Below are positions 1 through 17,879 of a stretch of DNA of 64,000 nt, in pieces; within the stretch, counting starts at the first letter, position 1, and each line of letters begins with the position of its first letter. The position numbers and the translations under genes are program-made. Under the pieces are notes generated by a model. The model did not search any database. It worked only from the letters and a program-made list of their open reading frames with translations, and had not been told where the DNA came from. Source of the DNA: Sporodiniella umbellata (lineage: Eukaryota > Mucoromycota > Mucoromycetes > Mucorales > Rhizopodaceae); the NCBI GenBank assembly GCA_025677835.1, contig JAIXMR010000037.1:1-64000 (forward strand), read 5' to 3'.

Positions 1-2697
1 GCGGACTCTCCGATAGATTGCAAAGGAAAGGAAAGTCTGCAATCACCCGCATTTTGGTAAGCGCCATTTTCAATATATTCACCACAGACGAACCATGCTA
101 ATGTATTGTAGAATGCTGACGAAATGGACCGGCTTATATCTTTTTTTTTCGTAACAATTAAACTATTGGAAGTCCTGACTTTTAAAAAAAGCTTCGGCCA
201 CTTGTGAGATGATAGGCTGTGCTGAAGATGATGGGTTACTGCGATATATATATATATATATGTTGTTGGTCAGTTGACGAGTAAGTTTTAGTTGCAAGCT
301 ATAGCTTTCTCTTTTTATGTATATATATGTGAATATTACCTTTATATATACTTTTTACGCTTAAAGCAGCTTTTAGTCTGAAACTCGAAAATATTATCAA
401 GACAATTTTTTTTTCTTAAAAGGAAAACGAATATTTTGAAATTTCTCTGTTCAAAATTTTTTTATTGCTGTTGACTTTCTCTTTTTGGTATCTATTGAAG
501 ATTTATTCTTTCTTAACTGATCAGTCGATCAGGTAAAACTGTACTAGGCTGAACTTCAAAGTTTTATATTGTTTTAAGCAGTCATTTGTAAATCATATTG
601 ATATTTGTAAAGCAAACGTAGTAGGAAAGAAAAAAACAACTGCATAAAAAATACAGCTATGTAAAAACATTTTTAACGCCCTAACCTTATTCATACGCTT
701 CTGCCAAAAAAGACCAACCAATGATATTCGAACGCAAAGTTTTTTAGAGCACAATTTTTTTGACTAGTCTGTGCCTTTTGTGGGGCCTGGTATAAGATCT
801 GGAATATAGAGGTAGCCAGGAGAAAAGATTTTGGAAGGATTTATAAGACTAGATGAACTGTTGGATCATTCAACATGAAGTAAGGTCTGGCAAAAACAAT
901 CTGTGTATCCTAGCTTATACCCTAGCCCATAACGATACTGGAGTAAAGGCCTGAGTGGACAAAGGATCCTTGATATTGTAAATAAATCACGGGAATATAT
1001 GTCTAAAAAGAGGGCAAAGTGAGGTAATGTCGTTCACAAAAAGGGGATTGATGGTATTGAACAAGAAGAATCTTCTGTTCATCTCAGAAAACACCCCATG
1101 GCTCTTTAGACTGCTCGGTATAGTTTAGTCTGATCAGCATTTACTTTGTTGTTTTTTTTTTTTTTTAAAAAAAAGAAGAAACATGCGTCCCAGCGTATCT
1201 AATTAATAAATGCAATTATTTATTTTTTCAGAAAAAGCAAGCTATGACCTATGAACTGGTCTTTTTTTCTTCCGTATTGTTGATCGAATGGCGGCTATTT
1301 TTAACAGTAACATGTTTTTTTTGTGGATTTACGTACTTGTGCTGCCGACAAACTGAAAACGTCTAAAGTTTTTTCTTCAGCTTTCAAACAGTGCTTTATC
1401 AAATCTACATTAGAGCTAAACATAGGCTATAAAATGAGCTATTCAAACTCATGGATGGATTTTGAGCGTAGTATCGTCAAGAAAAAAGAAAGATACAACC
1501 AGCCATTTTGAATTATGTAGAGAAAGGCTGAGATTTTTTGTATTTATTGTTTAAAGTAGCCTTATATTGGACTTGAAAGCTTAATCTGATTGTTTTTTAA
1601 GCTGCAATCCGATTATTGAATCAAAGCCACTGCGTTTTAGTTGTTCACAAAAACAAACGAATAAACATAAAAGTATTTTTAGATAACAGACAATAAGAGA
1701 TATTTATGGCTTTGCCCTTTTTTTTTACATTGATAATTTAGACCAATTAGCTTTTTATGATTTTAGGAAACCATATTAAATGCAATTGATTTATTCAAGG
1801 AGTTTACTCGTTTTTTTTTTTTTTCGTTGAAAGAAAAACAGGGGGGTAAGTACACGTGCATATGATTTGCAACATTTAGGTACAACATTCTTATGGGGCT
1901 TTTTTATATCAATTCCTGAAAAATATTCTGTACAAACCGGTAAAATCAATACAGACCTAGCCAATGCAGATATATTCATTAGACTGTGTGAAGCATGGAT
2001 TGGCTCTACGTCAAAACAAAAAAAAAAGCCAATTCTGTTCTGCAGAATTCTTTTCTCTGAGCTCACATAATTAAATAAAGTCAAATCAGGTCCTTGAAGA
2101 TAAAACAATCAAAAAGGCGCTTTGCTTTTTTAAGAGTTTCTCTTAGTCTATGTGATGAGATCAATTTAGTGCACGGTCAGACCATATATTCGTTAGTACA
2201 GTTGGGTAGCAATTCAAGGGGGGGGGGTGCGTGACAAAAAGAGAAAATAGTTAGCTTGGCTTTAGATTTTGGTTGTAATGGAAGTAAACTTTTAGCTTAT
2301 TCTTTTTTTGTAACACACTTCCTTTTGTAAACCAGAAAGAGCTTGTTTGTCAAAGATGAAGGTTTGAAGTCAAACTTTGCAAAAGTAAAGAAAAGAACAC
2401 ACCGAGTGTTTTGCACAATGCGGCTGTGACCAAGTTGGGTACAAAATCGAACAAGATTAGGCCAAGCAACGATCAAACATTCAGATGGGCATTTAACTTT
2501 CTTTTTTTTTTTTTTTTGCCTAAAAAGCAGTTCTGAGATATGGAAACAAAACGCGACCAGGCGCGACTTTTTTTTTTTTTTTGTGCTTGGTTTCATATGC
2601 AAAAAAAAATAAAAATAAAATAAAAGAGAAAATGTGACTCCCACCCCTTTATTTACCTTTTTTTTTCACTAAAAATAAAAAAAATAAAAAAAAAAGA
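1..2697. other. AT-rich stretch with no supported gene
   Basis: Only short open frames occur here (for example 1323-1511 plus, 1791-2108 minus, 2297-2644 minus). None shows a recognisable domain or a convincing splice pattern. The stretch holds a TA microsatellite near 244-260, a G run near 2220-2227 and several A/T homopolymers (1147-1168, 1811-1824, 2501-2516, 2568-2582). The part nearest 2698 presumably holds the promoter of the next gene. Confidence 0.5.
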
Positions 2698-3766
2698 ATG
2701 TTGAGACGATCAGAGAGGACGAGGAGGACAAATGAAAACGATATTGAAAACAGAGATTTGGTTGGAGAAAAAGGCAAAAGAGAACTTGGACTTTCCAACA
2801 AAGTAAACACACCTGTTTTGAGCCGTTCAGATTCCTGGTTGAAAATCAAAGATAAAAACGCATCAGAAAAAAGTAAATAAAACAATGGCAGGCAATCTTA
2901 GTGTACTTAATTATTGTAAGCATAGAATCGCAATTATCCCACGAAAAGCCTTCACTTACACCTACTAAGAGAGAGCAATTACAACAAGGTGAGAAAACAC
3001 TATATAGCTAACAACTTCGTAAAAAATAACAATTATTGTAGCTGGACCAGAAACCAGAAAAAAGATAATCGCTACCGATCGTACAGTACGCCGCCGGGAG
3101 AAAGGTATTTTTTTTTTGTTTTCAAAAGCAAACAGTTACTCATAAATGTACAGAGGTAGAAGCAGCATGGACACCCGAGGATTTGGACTTGGACTTCAGC
3201 GCCTTTGAACCTGTCAGTGAATTGAAAGCAACAGAGCCTAGTATTGAAGGTGTTGATTTTGAAGAATGGAGCGTTGAGGAGCTGCTTGGAACCAGCGGGA
3301 ATACGGAAAGCGCTTATCCTGACACTGTCGAATACGGGCCACCCAAAGAAAAAGGTAAAAACTGATTGGCGTAGTTTCTTTTCTGTTTTTTTTTTTTAAC
3401 CAAAACAATCTAGAACTATTCACCCCCGAAGTGGCATTAGATATCGGTGCTTTTGACAAGTGGGCCGATTTGGATGCGTATGAATTATGTCACTCGGTCA
3501 ACGAAGATGAGGATTTCTTTTCTTTTGATAGCATCGGCGATTCCTCTATTGCCACTATTGACGATGCTTATTTGGACAGCGAAAGAATCAAAACAGAATT
3601 TGGCCGCAAAATGCCTTCAATCCATGCATTTGATATGACCGAAGACAGCCTAAAGATATCTGACGACGAATATTACTTTTTTCAAGACGCAGGAATAACT
3701 GAAGAGGAATACCTCTTATCTTTAAATCATGGTAGCGGTGCCCAAAACACTGTTGAAAGCATTTAA
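2698..3766 (+). CDS. Unrecognised acidic protein, five exons, 284 aa
   Basis: Exons are read as 2698-2872, 2926-2988, 3042-3104, 3154-3354 and 3414-3766. All junctions are GT-AG and the spliced length is 855 nt, an exact multiple of three. The N-terminal third is basic and polar (RRSERTRR near the start, TDRTVRRREKEVEAAW around residue 90). The C-terminal two thirds are strongly acidic, with many D/E and aromatic residues, and the protein ends in NTVESI. No catalytic motif, signal peptide or membrane segment is visible. A basic head with an acidic tail suits a nuclear or chromatin-associated protein, but that is only an inference and I do not recognise the family. It is followed 174 bp downstream by SRP54 on the same strand. 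Gene model good, function unknown. Confidence 0.7.
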
Positions 3767-3940
3767 TTTTTTTTCTTATTCATCCATACTTCTTTTGACT
3801 ACCATTTAAAATTAAAAAAAAAAAAACAATAAAAGCGCCCTTCAAGCGTGTGTGTGTGTGTATGTGTGACTGCGCCAATTTTTACCATCAACCCCAATTT
3901 TTTGAGTGCCTTTTCTTCTTCTAAAGGAATAAAATAAAAT

Positions 3941-5844
<1,904 letters not shown>

Positions 5845-6707
5845 TAAAGTATCTTTTTGTTTTACCCTTTAACATTTTGGTCTTTCTGCTACCAATTGTA
5901 TTTGGTTCTACATGAAACATTCATCAATTTTGCGGCTTGTACAGCGTTTAGGCCCTTATAAACGTACAAAAAAAAAAAACGTATCCTTGGCATCATTTCC
6001 ATGATGTATATTCTTAACATTCTGTTTACAAGCAGCTTTATGACTTTTTTTTTCAAGTGGTTTCAGGTCTATATAAACCATCATTCGTTATATCCTCCAG
6101 AGAATATACTTAATCGTTCATTTCCGTTTGTACAAGCTCCAAATCGTCTTCAAAATAAACTTCAAAAGAAAAAGATGTGCCAAAAATTCCACAATAATGT
6201 ATCATAATCTCAATTTGGATTAGTGTGCTATACGTAATTCTAAGTGTACCCTTTACTTTCACAGGGTGTATCTGTTTCCGAAGATAACAAGAATATAATA
6301 CCTCAAGTACAAAAGCAAGAGTAATATTTTAAATACTTTTTTTTTTTTTGCTGCCTCAACATGAAAGTAGCTCTCCAAAAAAAGAAAAACTTGGGTTGTC
6401 CGCAACCTGCGGAAATAAGCAGCGCTTTCAAAAAAAGAACACATTTGTTCGAAATTATAACAAGCGATATTAGATTCTATATTAAGCAGCCTTTGTTTTG
6501 AAGAAAGATTCAATCTAATTACGATATTGCACGACATTGAGGCGTGACCCTAATATAAAGTAGTCTTGCTCTTTTTTAGAACCCTAAAACAGAAATTGAA
6601 CTGATAACAACAATATCTTATCGGTTTCCAAAATACCAAGTCTATCTCTCCTAAGAAACTCAAAATACAAACTTTCTTTTCTTCTTGTTAAGATTAATAT
6701 ATACATT
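5845..6707. other. Intergenic region between SRP54 and the GATA factor
   Basis: No supported gene. Short frames at 6001-6207 (plus) and 6259-6537 (minus) have no recognisable features. An AATAAA-like signal lies just after the SRP54 stop (TAATAAAG at 5842). The ~130 bp before 6708 presumably hold the promoter and leader of the GATA gene. Confidence 0.5.
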
Positions 6708-7433
6708 ATGAAAATCCAACATGACTGCTCAGGCTGTATTAAATGTAGAAGCTGGCAGCCAAATATCACCAAATGCTATAACTGCGAAGCTGTGAATACA
6801 CCTCTTTGGCGAAGAGACGATTACGGGAATATCATCTGTAACGCTTGTGGATTATACTATAAACTTCACCATGTTCAGAGGCCAATTGCAATGAAAAAGA
6901 ATGTTATAAAGAGGCGTAAAAGATTCCATAGTATACCACACCAAATGATGTTTACAGAAAAGAAAACCTATAAACCAGCTACCCCAGAACCAAAGACACA
7001 GAAAGTGACAGGACTGAGCAGTAGCAACTTCGACCTGTCTTCTGCAATTCGATCCTTATTAACATATTCTCCTACAGAGGAACCATACGTTACCTCATCT
7101 ATTTCCTCACTCATTTCTCAGATTTTAGCCGATCGAACTGAGTTTCATAGAATCTTGGAGATAAGGAAAAATGAACTTCGGAGCGAGCTAGATAGCATAT
7201 CTCGCCTACTATCCGGCATTGGAGAAAAAACACAAATTGTCTCTTCTCAACAAAAAGAGCTTGAAAAAGAAAAAAACACGCTACCAACACTTTTGAGACC
7301 TGATGCTTTCCCAAAAGGCAATAAGAAAATCCCATCTTTAGTAGAAGTCGCCCCGGCGCTTTACTCGTCGCGTCTTCCTAGAGGACACGCAACAAATCAA
7401 ACACTTTCTAGTTTTTTCCAAACGAGCCGTTAG
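6708..7433 (+). CDS. Single-finger GATA transcription factor with coiled coil (Dal80/Gzf3-like)
   Basis: A single open exon encodes 241 aa. Residues ~23-75 form one GATA zinc finger, CYNC-x17-CNAC, with the usual LWRRD and CGLYYKLH segments and the basic tail [10 protein letters not shown]. The x17 loop is typical of fungal GATA regulators. After a serine/proline-rich linker, residues ~140-190 are rich in E, K, L and R and read as a coiled coil ([18 protein letters not shown]). One GATA finger followed by a coiled coil is the layout of yeast Dal80/Gzf3 nitrogen-catabolite repressors, so a role in nitrogen or nutrient regulation is possible. Siderophore- or development-type GATA factors remain alternatives. 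The chosen start is the first ATG of the frame, 15 residues before the finger. A C(S)GC-type pair upstream (CSGCIKC) is too close to be a second finger. Confidence 0.85.
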   Translation: MKIQHDCSGCIKCRSWQPNITKCYNCEAVNTPLWRRDDYGNIICNACGLYYKLHHVQRPIAMKKNVIKRRKRFHSIPHQMMFTEKKTYKPATPEPKTQKVTGLSSSNFDLSSAIRSLLTYSPTEEPYVTSSISSLISQILADRTEFHRILEIRKNELRSELDSISRLLSGIGEKTQIVSSQQKELEKEKNTLPTLLRPDAFPKGNKKIPSLVEVAPALYSSRLPRGHATNQTLSSFFQTSR

Positions 7434-9338
7434 TCTTGCCTATAATTCTTTTTTTTTTATTAACAATAAAGCCATGTTGTTAGCTGATCTATTGGGATCT
7501 CGAAAACTGCTTTGTGCATCTTTTTTTTTGTATACAAATCAAAACAAGGTATAGACTGATGATGATTTAATTTTCACGTTCATTTATCTTTGCTCAGATC
7601 AAATAGTTTTTCGTACTCAGTTACTCAACTTTGACTACAAAGGCCTAAAGTTTCTTTACGTATTAATTATTTAGTAAAGCTTGGGGTATTTTTGTTCCCT
7701 AATATTCTATATTACTTCAAGTAGACACATTTACTTTCTGCATTCACTTGCTTCTAGTCTGTACCTGCTTTAATAAACAGTAAGATATTTATCTATTTTT
7801 ATGATTCATACATTAGTGAGCAGTATACTGCTCTTGCAAAGTTTCAAAACGGTACACAATTGGCTCCATATCAAGCTTATAGAAACCAAACTCAACATAC
7901 AGATTCTTTTCAGTTTAGTAGGTGTGTTTATTTTTAGCCTTGATATAGCGACACAAACTTCAAGCACTAGCAGCCTTGATCCATTGAAATACCCAAACGC
8001 TCACTCCATGTTGCTTTTCAACAAATAGTCAAGGCCGTACTACAGTATTTAAATAAACATTCCAATTTTTTTTTCCATCGCTCAATCAATATTACAAGCT
8101 TGAATAAAATAACACAAAATTACTCAAATAAAGTACTTGTTTATAAATCTTGAATCAAAGAGGTTTACTAAATGATAACATTCGCCGTCTAGACAGAGAA
8201 AGCTCAATTGAGTATAGAATAACGTTTAAAAAAGGTTATACTTTGACGCTATAAAATAAATTTAGGCTATTTATTTACTGATTTCTATACAGCCTGGTAA
8301 TTCCAAAAACGTGAAGAAACAAAATACACACCTACCTATTATAGAGCAAGACATAAATTAAATAGATGCAAAGGTGGCATTTTTTTTATTATCATTCCAT
8401 GTGAGCTATATACGACTAGCTTGATAATTAATACTGTTTTAGAAATAGACAGTTTCTCTTTTCTAGAGTTTAAAAAAATTTTCCTGAGGAGGGGCAAAGT
8501 CTGAAGGCTCCCAACAACCAAAAATTCAAAACCAAAGAAAAAGTTTGCTATAAGAAAAAGATCAACGACCAATCAAAAAACTGAGAAACGAGTGTTTCAA
8601 CGCCAAAAGCTTAAATACATAAGAAAACAGTATAGTTCATTTTGTGTAGCTTACGAGTGAACTGATGAATGTAGATGAAAGTTTATTTCTTGACGGACAA
8701 CCAAGCTAATCATGAATTACATCCTAAAGTGAGGACATAGCACACAGTTTCAAGTTTTTATTTCCAGAATGTACCGCAATCAAAAACTCTTGTAAAAACA
8801 TGAACCATAGAAACTTGATAGCCTAAAAGCCTTGTATCTGATTTTATTGAATACTTGGTATTGTAGGCTGTGTGACCACTTTAGGTGTATACTAGCTATC
8901 CGTGAGACAAAATATATGTTCGAAATGCCACAGCAGCTTTTAATTGAGTCAATAAAAAACTAAAAACAACCAATCATTTTTAAACAGACCCTCAATTTTG
9001 TTTTTCGTTTTTTTAGGATCATCATCTAAAGTAACTACCACTCTCTAGATTTATATCAAAACATCTCTACCCTGAAGACACTGATCAGGTCAAAACACAT
9101 TACGAATACAATTTACGGAACTCAGTTCTGAGTTCTTTTGATATAATTTTTTATACGATTTATAAATGCTTTATATCTCAGCGAACACAAACCTCGTTAT
9201 CGCCAAGGTTGATCAAGCTTATATGCGACGACAAAAGCCCAAACAAAGGTTAATATGAACTATATATTTTATTCCAAAAAGAAGAGACTTTTTTTTTTCA
9301 AAGAAAACTAAATACAAAAAATAAAGAAATGAAATCAT
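7434..9338. other. Intergenic region between the GATA factor and adenylate kinase
   Basis: No supported gene. A 75-codon frame at 7801-8028 (plus) contains a hydrophobic stretch but has no recognisable domain and a composition typical of chance frames in AT-rich DNA. A minus frame at 8339-8572 is similar. Polyadenylation-like AATAAA occurs near 7464. Confidence 0.5.
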
Positions 9339-12457
<3,119 letters not shown>

Positions 12458-15400
12458 TTATTCGTTTTTTGGGCGCTTTGTTTGTCTTTTATCGCTGTTA
12501 GCCAACTCTTCTTCTCTTTCCATTTGTCTTAGCCACTGCTTATCTGTCATGTTATCATTGTATGTTATAGACTCCTTCACTCTCTGTCCTCTACCAAAGA
12601 CTGTATCTAAGGCGTCCGATTGGTAAGCATCGAGCATTGCATCGTTTTGATAAATATCCGGTAACTCCCATTCTTGAATAAGGCGTTCTGGTTTTTTGTT
12701 AGTATCCCCATATTTCCGCTTCCACTCTTCTGTGTCAGCTCGATGTCTTTCGAGATCCATTTTTGTAAAAGTAGCATATTCTTGATCTGAGCGCTTCAGT
12801 ATGACGTTTAATTCTTCATCATCTAAATCGTCGCTTTGCTCTTCGTCTCTAGCGTTGCTTTTATCTTCTAGTAACGACCTTAAAAATGCCTCTCGGTCTT
12901 CCTCCGTACTGCGGTGGTCAAATTTACCAGCCTGAATTACCTTTCCATCAATGTCCAGTTTGTATTGAGCTCTCGCCAATATATTCTCTTCGATGGAGTC
13001 TTCTGTGATGAGCCTAAAGATTCGCACTTCTTTTGTTTGGCCAATACGATGAGCACGATCTTGGGCCTGTAAATCTTGATGTGGGTTCCAGTCAGAGTCA
13101 AAGATAATAACTGTATCAGCAGTTTGCAGATTCAGACCAAGACCACCGGCACGAGTTGAAAGTAAAAATACAAAGTAAGGTGAATTGGGGGCATTGAACT
13201 CTTTTAATAAATTAGATCTATCGTCTGACTTGGTTGAGCCGTCTAGACGCATGTGTCGAAACCCTCGGTATATACAAAAGTCTTCCATAATATCCATGAT
13301 TTGAGTCATTTGAAAAAAAATAAGCACCTAAAAAATAAACTATTCAGTATCGACTCACGGTTTCTGCCACTTACTCTATGACCAGTTTCTCTCAGTTTCG
13401 GCAATATGCGGTCTAGTAAATCGAACTTTCCAGATACACGGTAAAGCAGTTCATTGCTGATTTTGTAAGGGTTGATCACTCTCTCAACTTCTTCAAAAAC
13501 AAACGGGTGGTTACATATTTTACGCAATTGCATAATTGTGTTGTTCAACCCCTTAATACTTGTTTTTCTTTGAAAAGTTTAGCAACATTAATGGGGCTCA
13601 AACCAACTTACCCATTGCTAGAATTAGATCCAAACAGAATACCATACTTCTTCATTTGGTAATATAATTTGAGTTGGAGAGCCGACAGCTTGCATTTGAT
13701 TACAGTTTCTACTTTATCAGGCAGTTCTGATTCAACATCTTTCTTTAATCTTCTTAGTAAAAATGGACGCAATACCTATAAAAATATTGATTTATAACTG
13801 TGACTCATAAAACAAATAGATATATATCTGTATATAATAACCTTATGAAGCCGCTTGATAATCAATAGCTGTTCTTCCTCATTCAGCTCGACTTTGTCCT
13901 GTACACCTTGATTGTTAAAAGGGGTATTGAACCATTCCTCAAAGCTTTTGACCGAATTAAAAATCTTGGGTAGAATAAAATTCAACAAAGCCCAAAGTTC
14001 AGGAAGGTTGTTTTGTAATGGCGTACCAGTCAAGATGAGACGATACCTGGCAGAATAGTATTGTCTGAGAACTAGCGTCAATTTGGACTGTGTGTTTTTC
14101 ATACGGTGTCCTTCATCGATAATCATATATTGCCATTTGATTTTACATAGCACAGGTCTGTCTTTGATGACATAGTCAAACGTAGTAATTATTACTTGAA
14201 AGTCTCTATGCTTGATTTGTCTTTTTTGAATATCTTTACGAACGTCAGGAGGACCCTTGTAAACAACAGTGGTTACAGAAGGCGCCCATTTTTCAAATTC
14301 AAGTGCCCAATTGGTAAGTGTCCTATACAGAAAAAAGTTATTTCAGTACACTTACTAAATATCCATTTGCTTTAAACTTACGACAATGGGACAATGATAA
14401 GAAATGGTCCATTTTGTTGCTTTCTTTCAATAAGGTATGTAACCAGACTGATAGTTTGAATCGTTTTTCCCAACCCCATTTCGTCAGCTAAAATACCATT
14501 AAGCCTGTTATTATACAACGACACCATCCATTGAAGACCTTTAATCTATTGAAACACTCTGAATTTACCGTGCATACTAGGTTTTTGTTTTATGGGTAAA
14601 GCCTTACTTGGTACTCTTTTAGTTTTCCGCCAACCATGATGTCTGGTTGTGATACATTCTCATGAACTCGGTGAGCCATTTTGTAATAATCCACTTTTTT
14701 CCCATTTTTGTCCTGTCAATAAAGCATGAGCGTTTTTTTTTTTCAAAAATATAAACAAAATTTTACGGTAAGCAACATTTCTTCGTCAACTTCTTCATCG
14801 CTTTCAATGCTGTCGTCAAGGCTCATATTTTCGTTTTGTTGGTCCACTACTGCTTTTGTTAAAGATTCTAAATAGGTGCCGGTTTGTTTCAACAGCAGAG
14901 TTAGACGTGTGTCTTTAGCTTCATCGATTAATTTAAGATAAGCCTCTTCATCGTCATTACGAAGGGCTCGAATACGATCTTTTGATCTTTTATCTGCTCT
15001 TCTCTGCTCCTCTTTATCAATATGTGCATGATATTGTAAAATAGCTTTCCCCAGCTTCCCCATTTTAGCTTGATGTGATTTATGCCAAGTAATCAAATCT
15101 CGACCCTGATTGCAAACAGTTTGAAGATAGTCCAAGTGACGCTGCTTCTCTTTCTTTTCTCTGTCTATACGTTGCTGACGTTCTAGTTTTTCTGTAAGTT
15201 TGGCGTCTCGCATTGTCCTCTTCATAATTTTGCGATAGGATGTGCGGTCTACAGAATTGGCTAATCGACTAGCTTCCTCCATATTTTGTACAATTTCTTC
15301 TCGAAGCTATGAAATATAGAATGAAATCAGCATTCTATCTAATTGTAGTAACAATATACATATGCATTTATACCTTTTGTTGCTTATCTCTTAGCTGTAA

Positions 15401-16827
15401 AGAGCGCAACTGAACAATAGATCTCAGTTTTTCGGGAGAAGCCGACTTCACAGTTTCGTCGTAATATTCGCTAAGCAAGTAGCCCAGTGGAAGCTTTTCA
15501 TTCTCAGTCAAAGTTTCCAACTCTTTTAATCGTGCTGCAGCTCTTTTTTCAATCCGTTTCTCTCTCTCAGATAGAACCATTAACGGATCAATACCAACAG
15601 GTAATCTTTCTGGTAAAAGTAGTCTTTGCTGCCGTGAAGAGTGAGCATGTGATCGATCATGACCAGATAAAAGATCCAGTGCAGTTACGGCATTAGGTTC
15701 GTCAACCCCATTCTCTTTTTTGTCCTGTTTTATACGGTCATATTCTGCTGCTTGTAAATAAATGACATCTACAAGCCTCTCGGCCATTGTCTTGGGCACT
15801 TCTACTGGCTGTTCAGGGATTTCCGCGTTTGGAGTCTCCTCAAGTTCTGTAGTAGGAATGAACGAATTTGGTTCCTCACTTATTGCCGGAGAATTATTGT
15901 TAGCTATATTTTGAGATAGGAGATTGTATGCAAGCATTTGGTATTGTAGAGTGTTATTGATCGATGCATCGTTGTTGGTAGCTTTTTTTTTTGTTGAAAA
16001 AGAAAAGTTGGGGTGAGATTAAAAGCATCAAATAAAATTTAGTAATTTACAAGGAACGTTATTTGCCAATTGCTGTTGCTGAAGCAAGTGCTGTTGCAGT
16101 AAATGGATTTGCATTTGTTGCATTTGGAGCTGAGTGAGACCAGTTTGCGCATTTCCCGTAGGCACAAAAGGATTGTGTGGCGCTGCTTGAGGTTTTTGAG
16201 GCAGGTCTTGTTGTTGAGGTAAAACATGTTGGGGAAGGGTTTGCTGCTGAGGCATCATTTGCTGTTGTTGTTGAAGCACTATAGATTGTTGCTGAGGCAT
16301 TGTAGACTGCTGTTGAGGCATTGTGGATTGTTGCTGAGATATTGCAGATTGTTGCTGAGGAATTGAAGGTAACTGTTGAGGCATAATGTGCTGTTGTTGC
16401 TGTTGCTGATGAAGCATTGCCTGCTGCTGTTGGAGCATCGTGTGTTGCTGTTGTTGAACAGCTTGCGGTTGCTGAGACATTATTGATTGAGGGGTTGGCT
16501 GAGGAATTGTTTGTTGGAGGTGCTGAAACGCGATACTTTGTTGCCTGTGAAGGGATCTCAAAAAATTCATCAGTTGAGAAAACTCATTTTGCCCATCTTC
16601 TTTTTCTCCAGCCGCTTGGAGCTGTTTTGCTCTCTGTAAAAGGCATAATCAGTTTTTTAGAACAAAAAGTGAAAAAAAAAGCGAAAACAAATTTCAAAAA
16701 AAAAAACTGTTTTTTCTGTATTTACTTGAAGGGCAAAGTTCAACTTTTCTTTTGTTAAAGTAGCTAAATCCAGTTCCAGATTGGCATTGGCGGCAGTAGA
16801 AGTTGACGGTGAGTTATTGTTGTTCAT
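12458..16827 (-). CDS. STH1: SNF2/STH1-type chromatin-remodelling ATPase, no bromodomain
   Basis: Ten exons on the minus strand: 16827-16726, 16633-16051, 15981-15374, 15306-14767, 14712-14608, 14545-14382, 14322-13842, 13775-13612, 13558-13375 and 13327-12458; 3801 nt, 1266 aa. In order: a short QLQ-like region, a long glutamine-rich segment (residues ~75-215), an HSA-type helical region (~470-560, basic), then the two-lobed ATPase. The ATPase starts at GKLKEYQIKGLQWM and shows Walker [12 protein letters not shown], the DEGH box, [19 protein letters not shown] and [12 protein letters not shown] SnAC-like segment follows ([11 protein letters not shown]...). These are the hallmarks of the catalytic subunit of SWI/SNF or RSC, which slides nucleosomes using ATP. 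The protein stops at [10 protein letters not shown], ~60 residues after SnAC, without the C-terminal bromodomain usual in Snf2/Sth1. Whether it is the Snf2 or Sth1 lineage cannot be settled by eye. Confidence 0.93.
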
Positions 16828-17879
16828 AATCGGAAAATAAACTTAGGAGGTTTGAGAATTCAAGACTTTGCTAAAGGTTAAATTTACATGATTATTGAAG
16901 AAAAAAAGAAAAAGAAGCTTTTTTATTCACTTTTCTTTGTGTTTTTTACCCGCTTTATTTTTATCCTTTCAATTTTTTTTTTTTTTAATTTTAGTTGTGC
17001 GGTTATTCCACTTTTTTTGCAACAAACGAAAAAAAGTGAAAACAAAAATGAGTCTGAAATTAGTATGTGACGTATCTAAATCGGTGGCTGAAACTACTTT
17101 AGTTCACTAGGTGGGCAGTGTGCTGTAAGAATATTGGCAGCAATGCACTTACCCTCAAATCACCTATTGTTTGAAGGCCTTACACCTGGTTGATCTATCC
17201 TGCGTGAAATGAAACTCTTTAAAAATGAAAATGCTTTTTTGTGGCTTCCAATTGTCGATCTATTCTTTTTTAACAGCCATCTTCTAGATCAATCCATAGT
17301 GTTTTATACATCAAGCTTAAAAATAAAAATAAGGTTCAATCATTCAACTAAACTAACATTGTTTCCAAGATTACACTTATTTCAGTTTGCAGGAAAAACA
17401 CAAGAAAAAACCGAGCTGTGTGATCGTCATAATAAACTGTATAGCAATGCTTATTGCATTTCACCATATAAACATCCCTATTGCTCTTCTCATCAGCAAT
17501 AGCAAACATTGCAGGATTATGAGGTTTCTCAGAGGTTTATTCACTTAGAATTGAGTATAAGAACTTATTATTTCGACAGCAAATAACTCTTCGCCAACAA
17601 CAAGATCTACAAAACTTACTTCCAGTTTTTCTAACATGATCTTGTCGATTTTTATAAAAGAATTGCATATCCATCTTCCTTGTCTAAAAGAAACCGTAGA
17701 CAGGAAGAAGAGAGTACAGAAAATCGTTCCTTTTTTTTATGATCCTAAGAAATTTTATTGGGCAACCGACGAAGCGATGTTCGGCATTAGTGTTGAACAC
17801 GCAATTTTTTTGCACGACATCAAACTCAAAATCAGAGACTTTACTTTCTGAAATGACTGTAAGGAGTGGATTCAAGTTA
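16828..17879. other. Intergenic region left of the mobile element
   Basis: No supported gene. It contains the divergent upstream region of the SNF2-type gene (T-rich 16,895-17,000) and then ~800 bp that, before the element inserted, would have been continuous with the sequence now starting at 26,295. The right end therefore is probably part of the original upstream region of the PAS/GATA gene. Short frames at 17209-17502 and 17636-17851 show no domain. Confidence 0.5.

Noticed and set aside
17185..17215. ACCTGGTTGAT phrase resembling the start of 18S rRNA
   Set aside because: Only about 11 bases match and the following sequence does not continue as rRNA.
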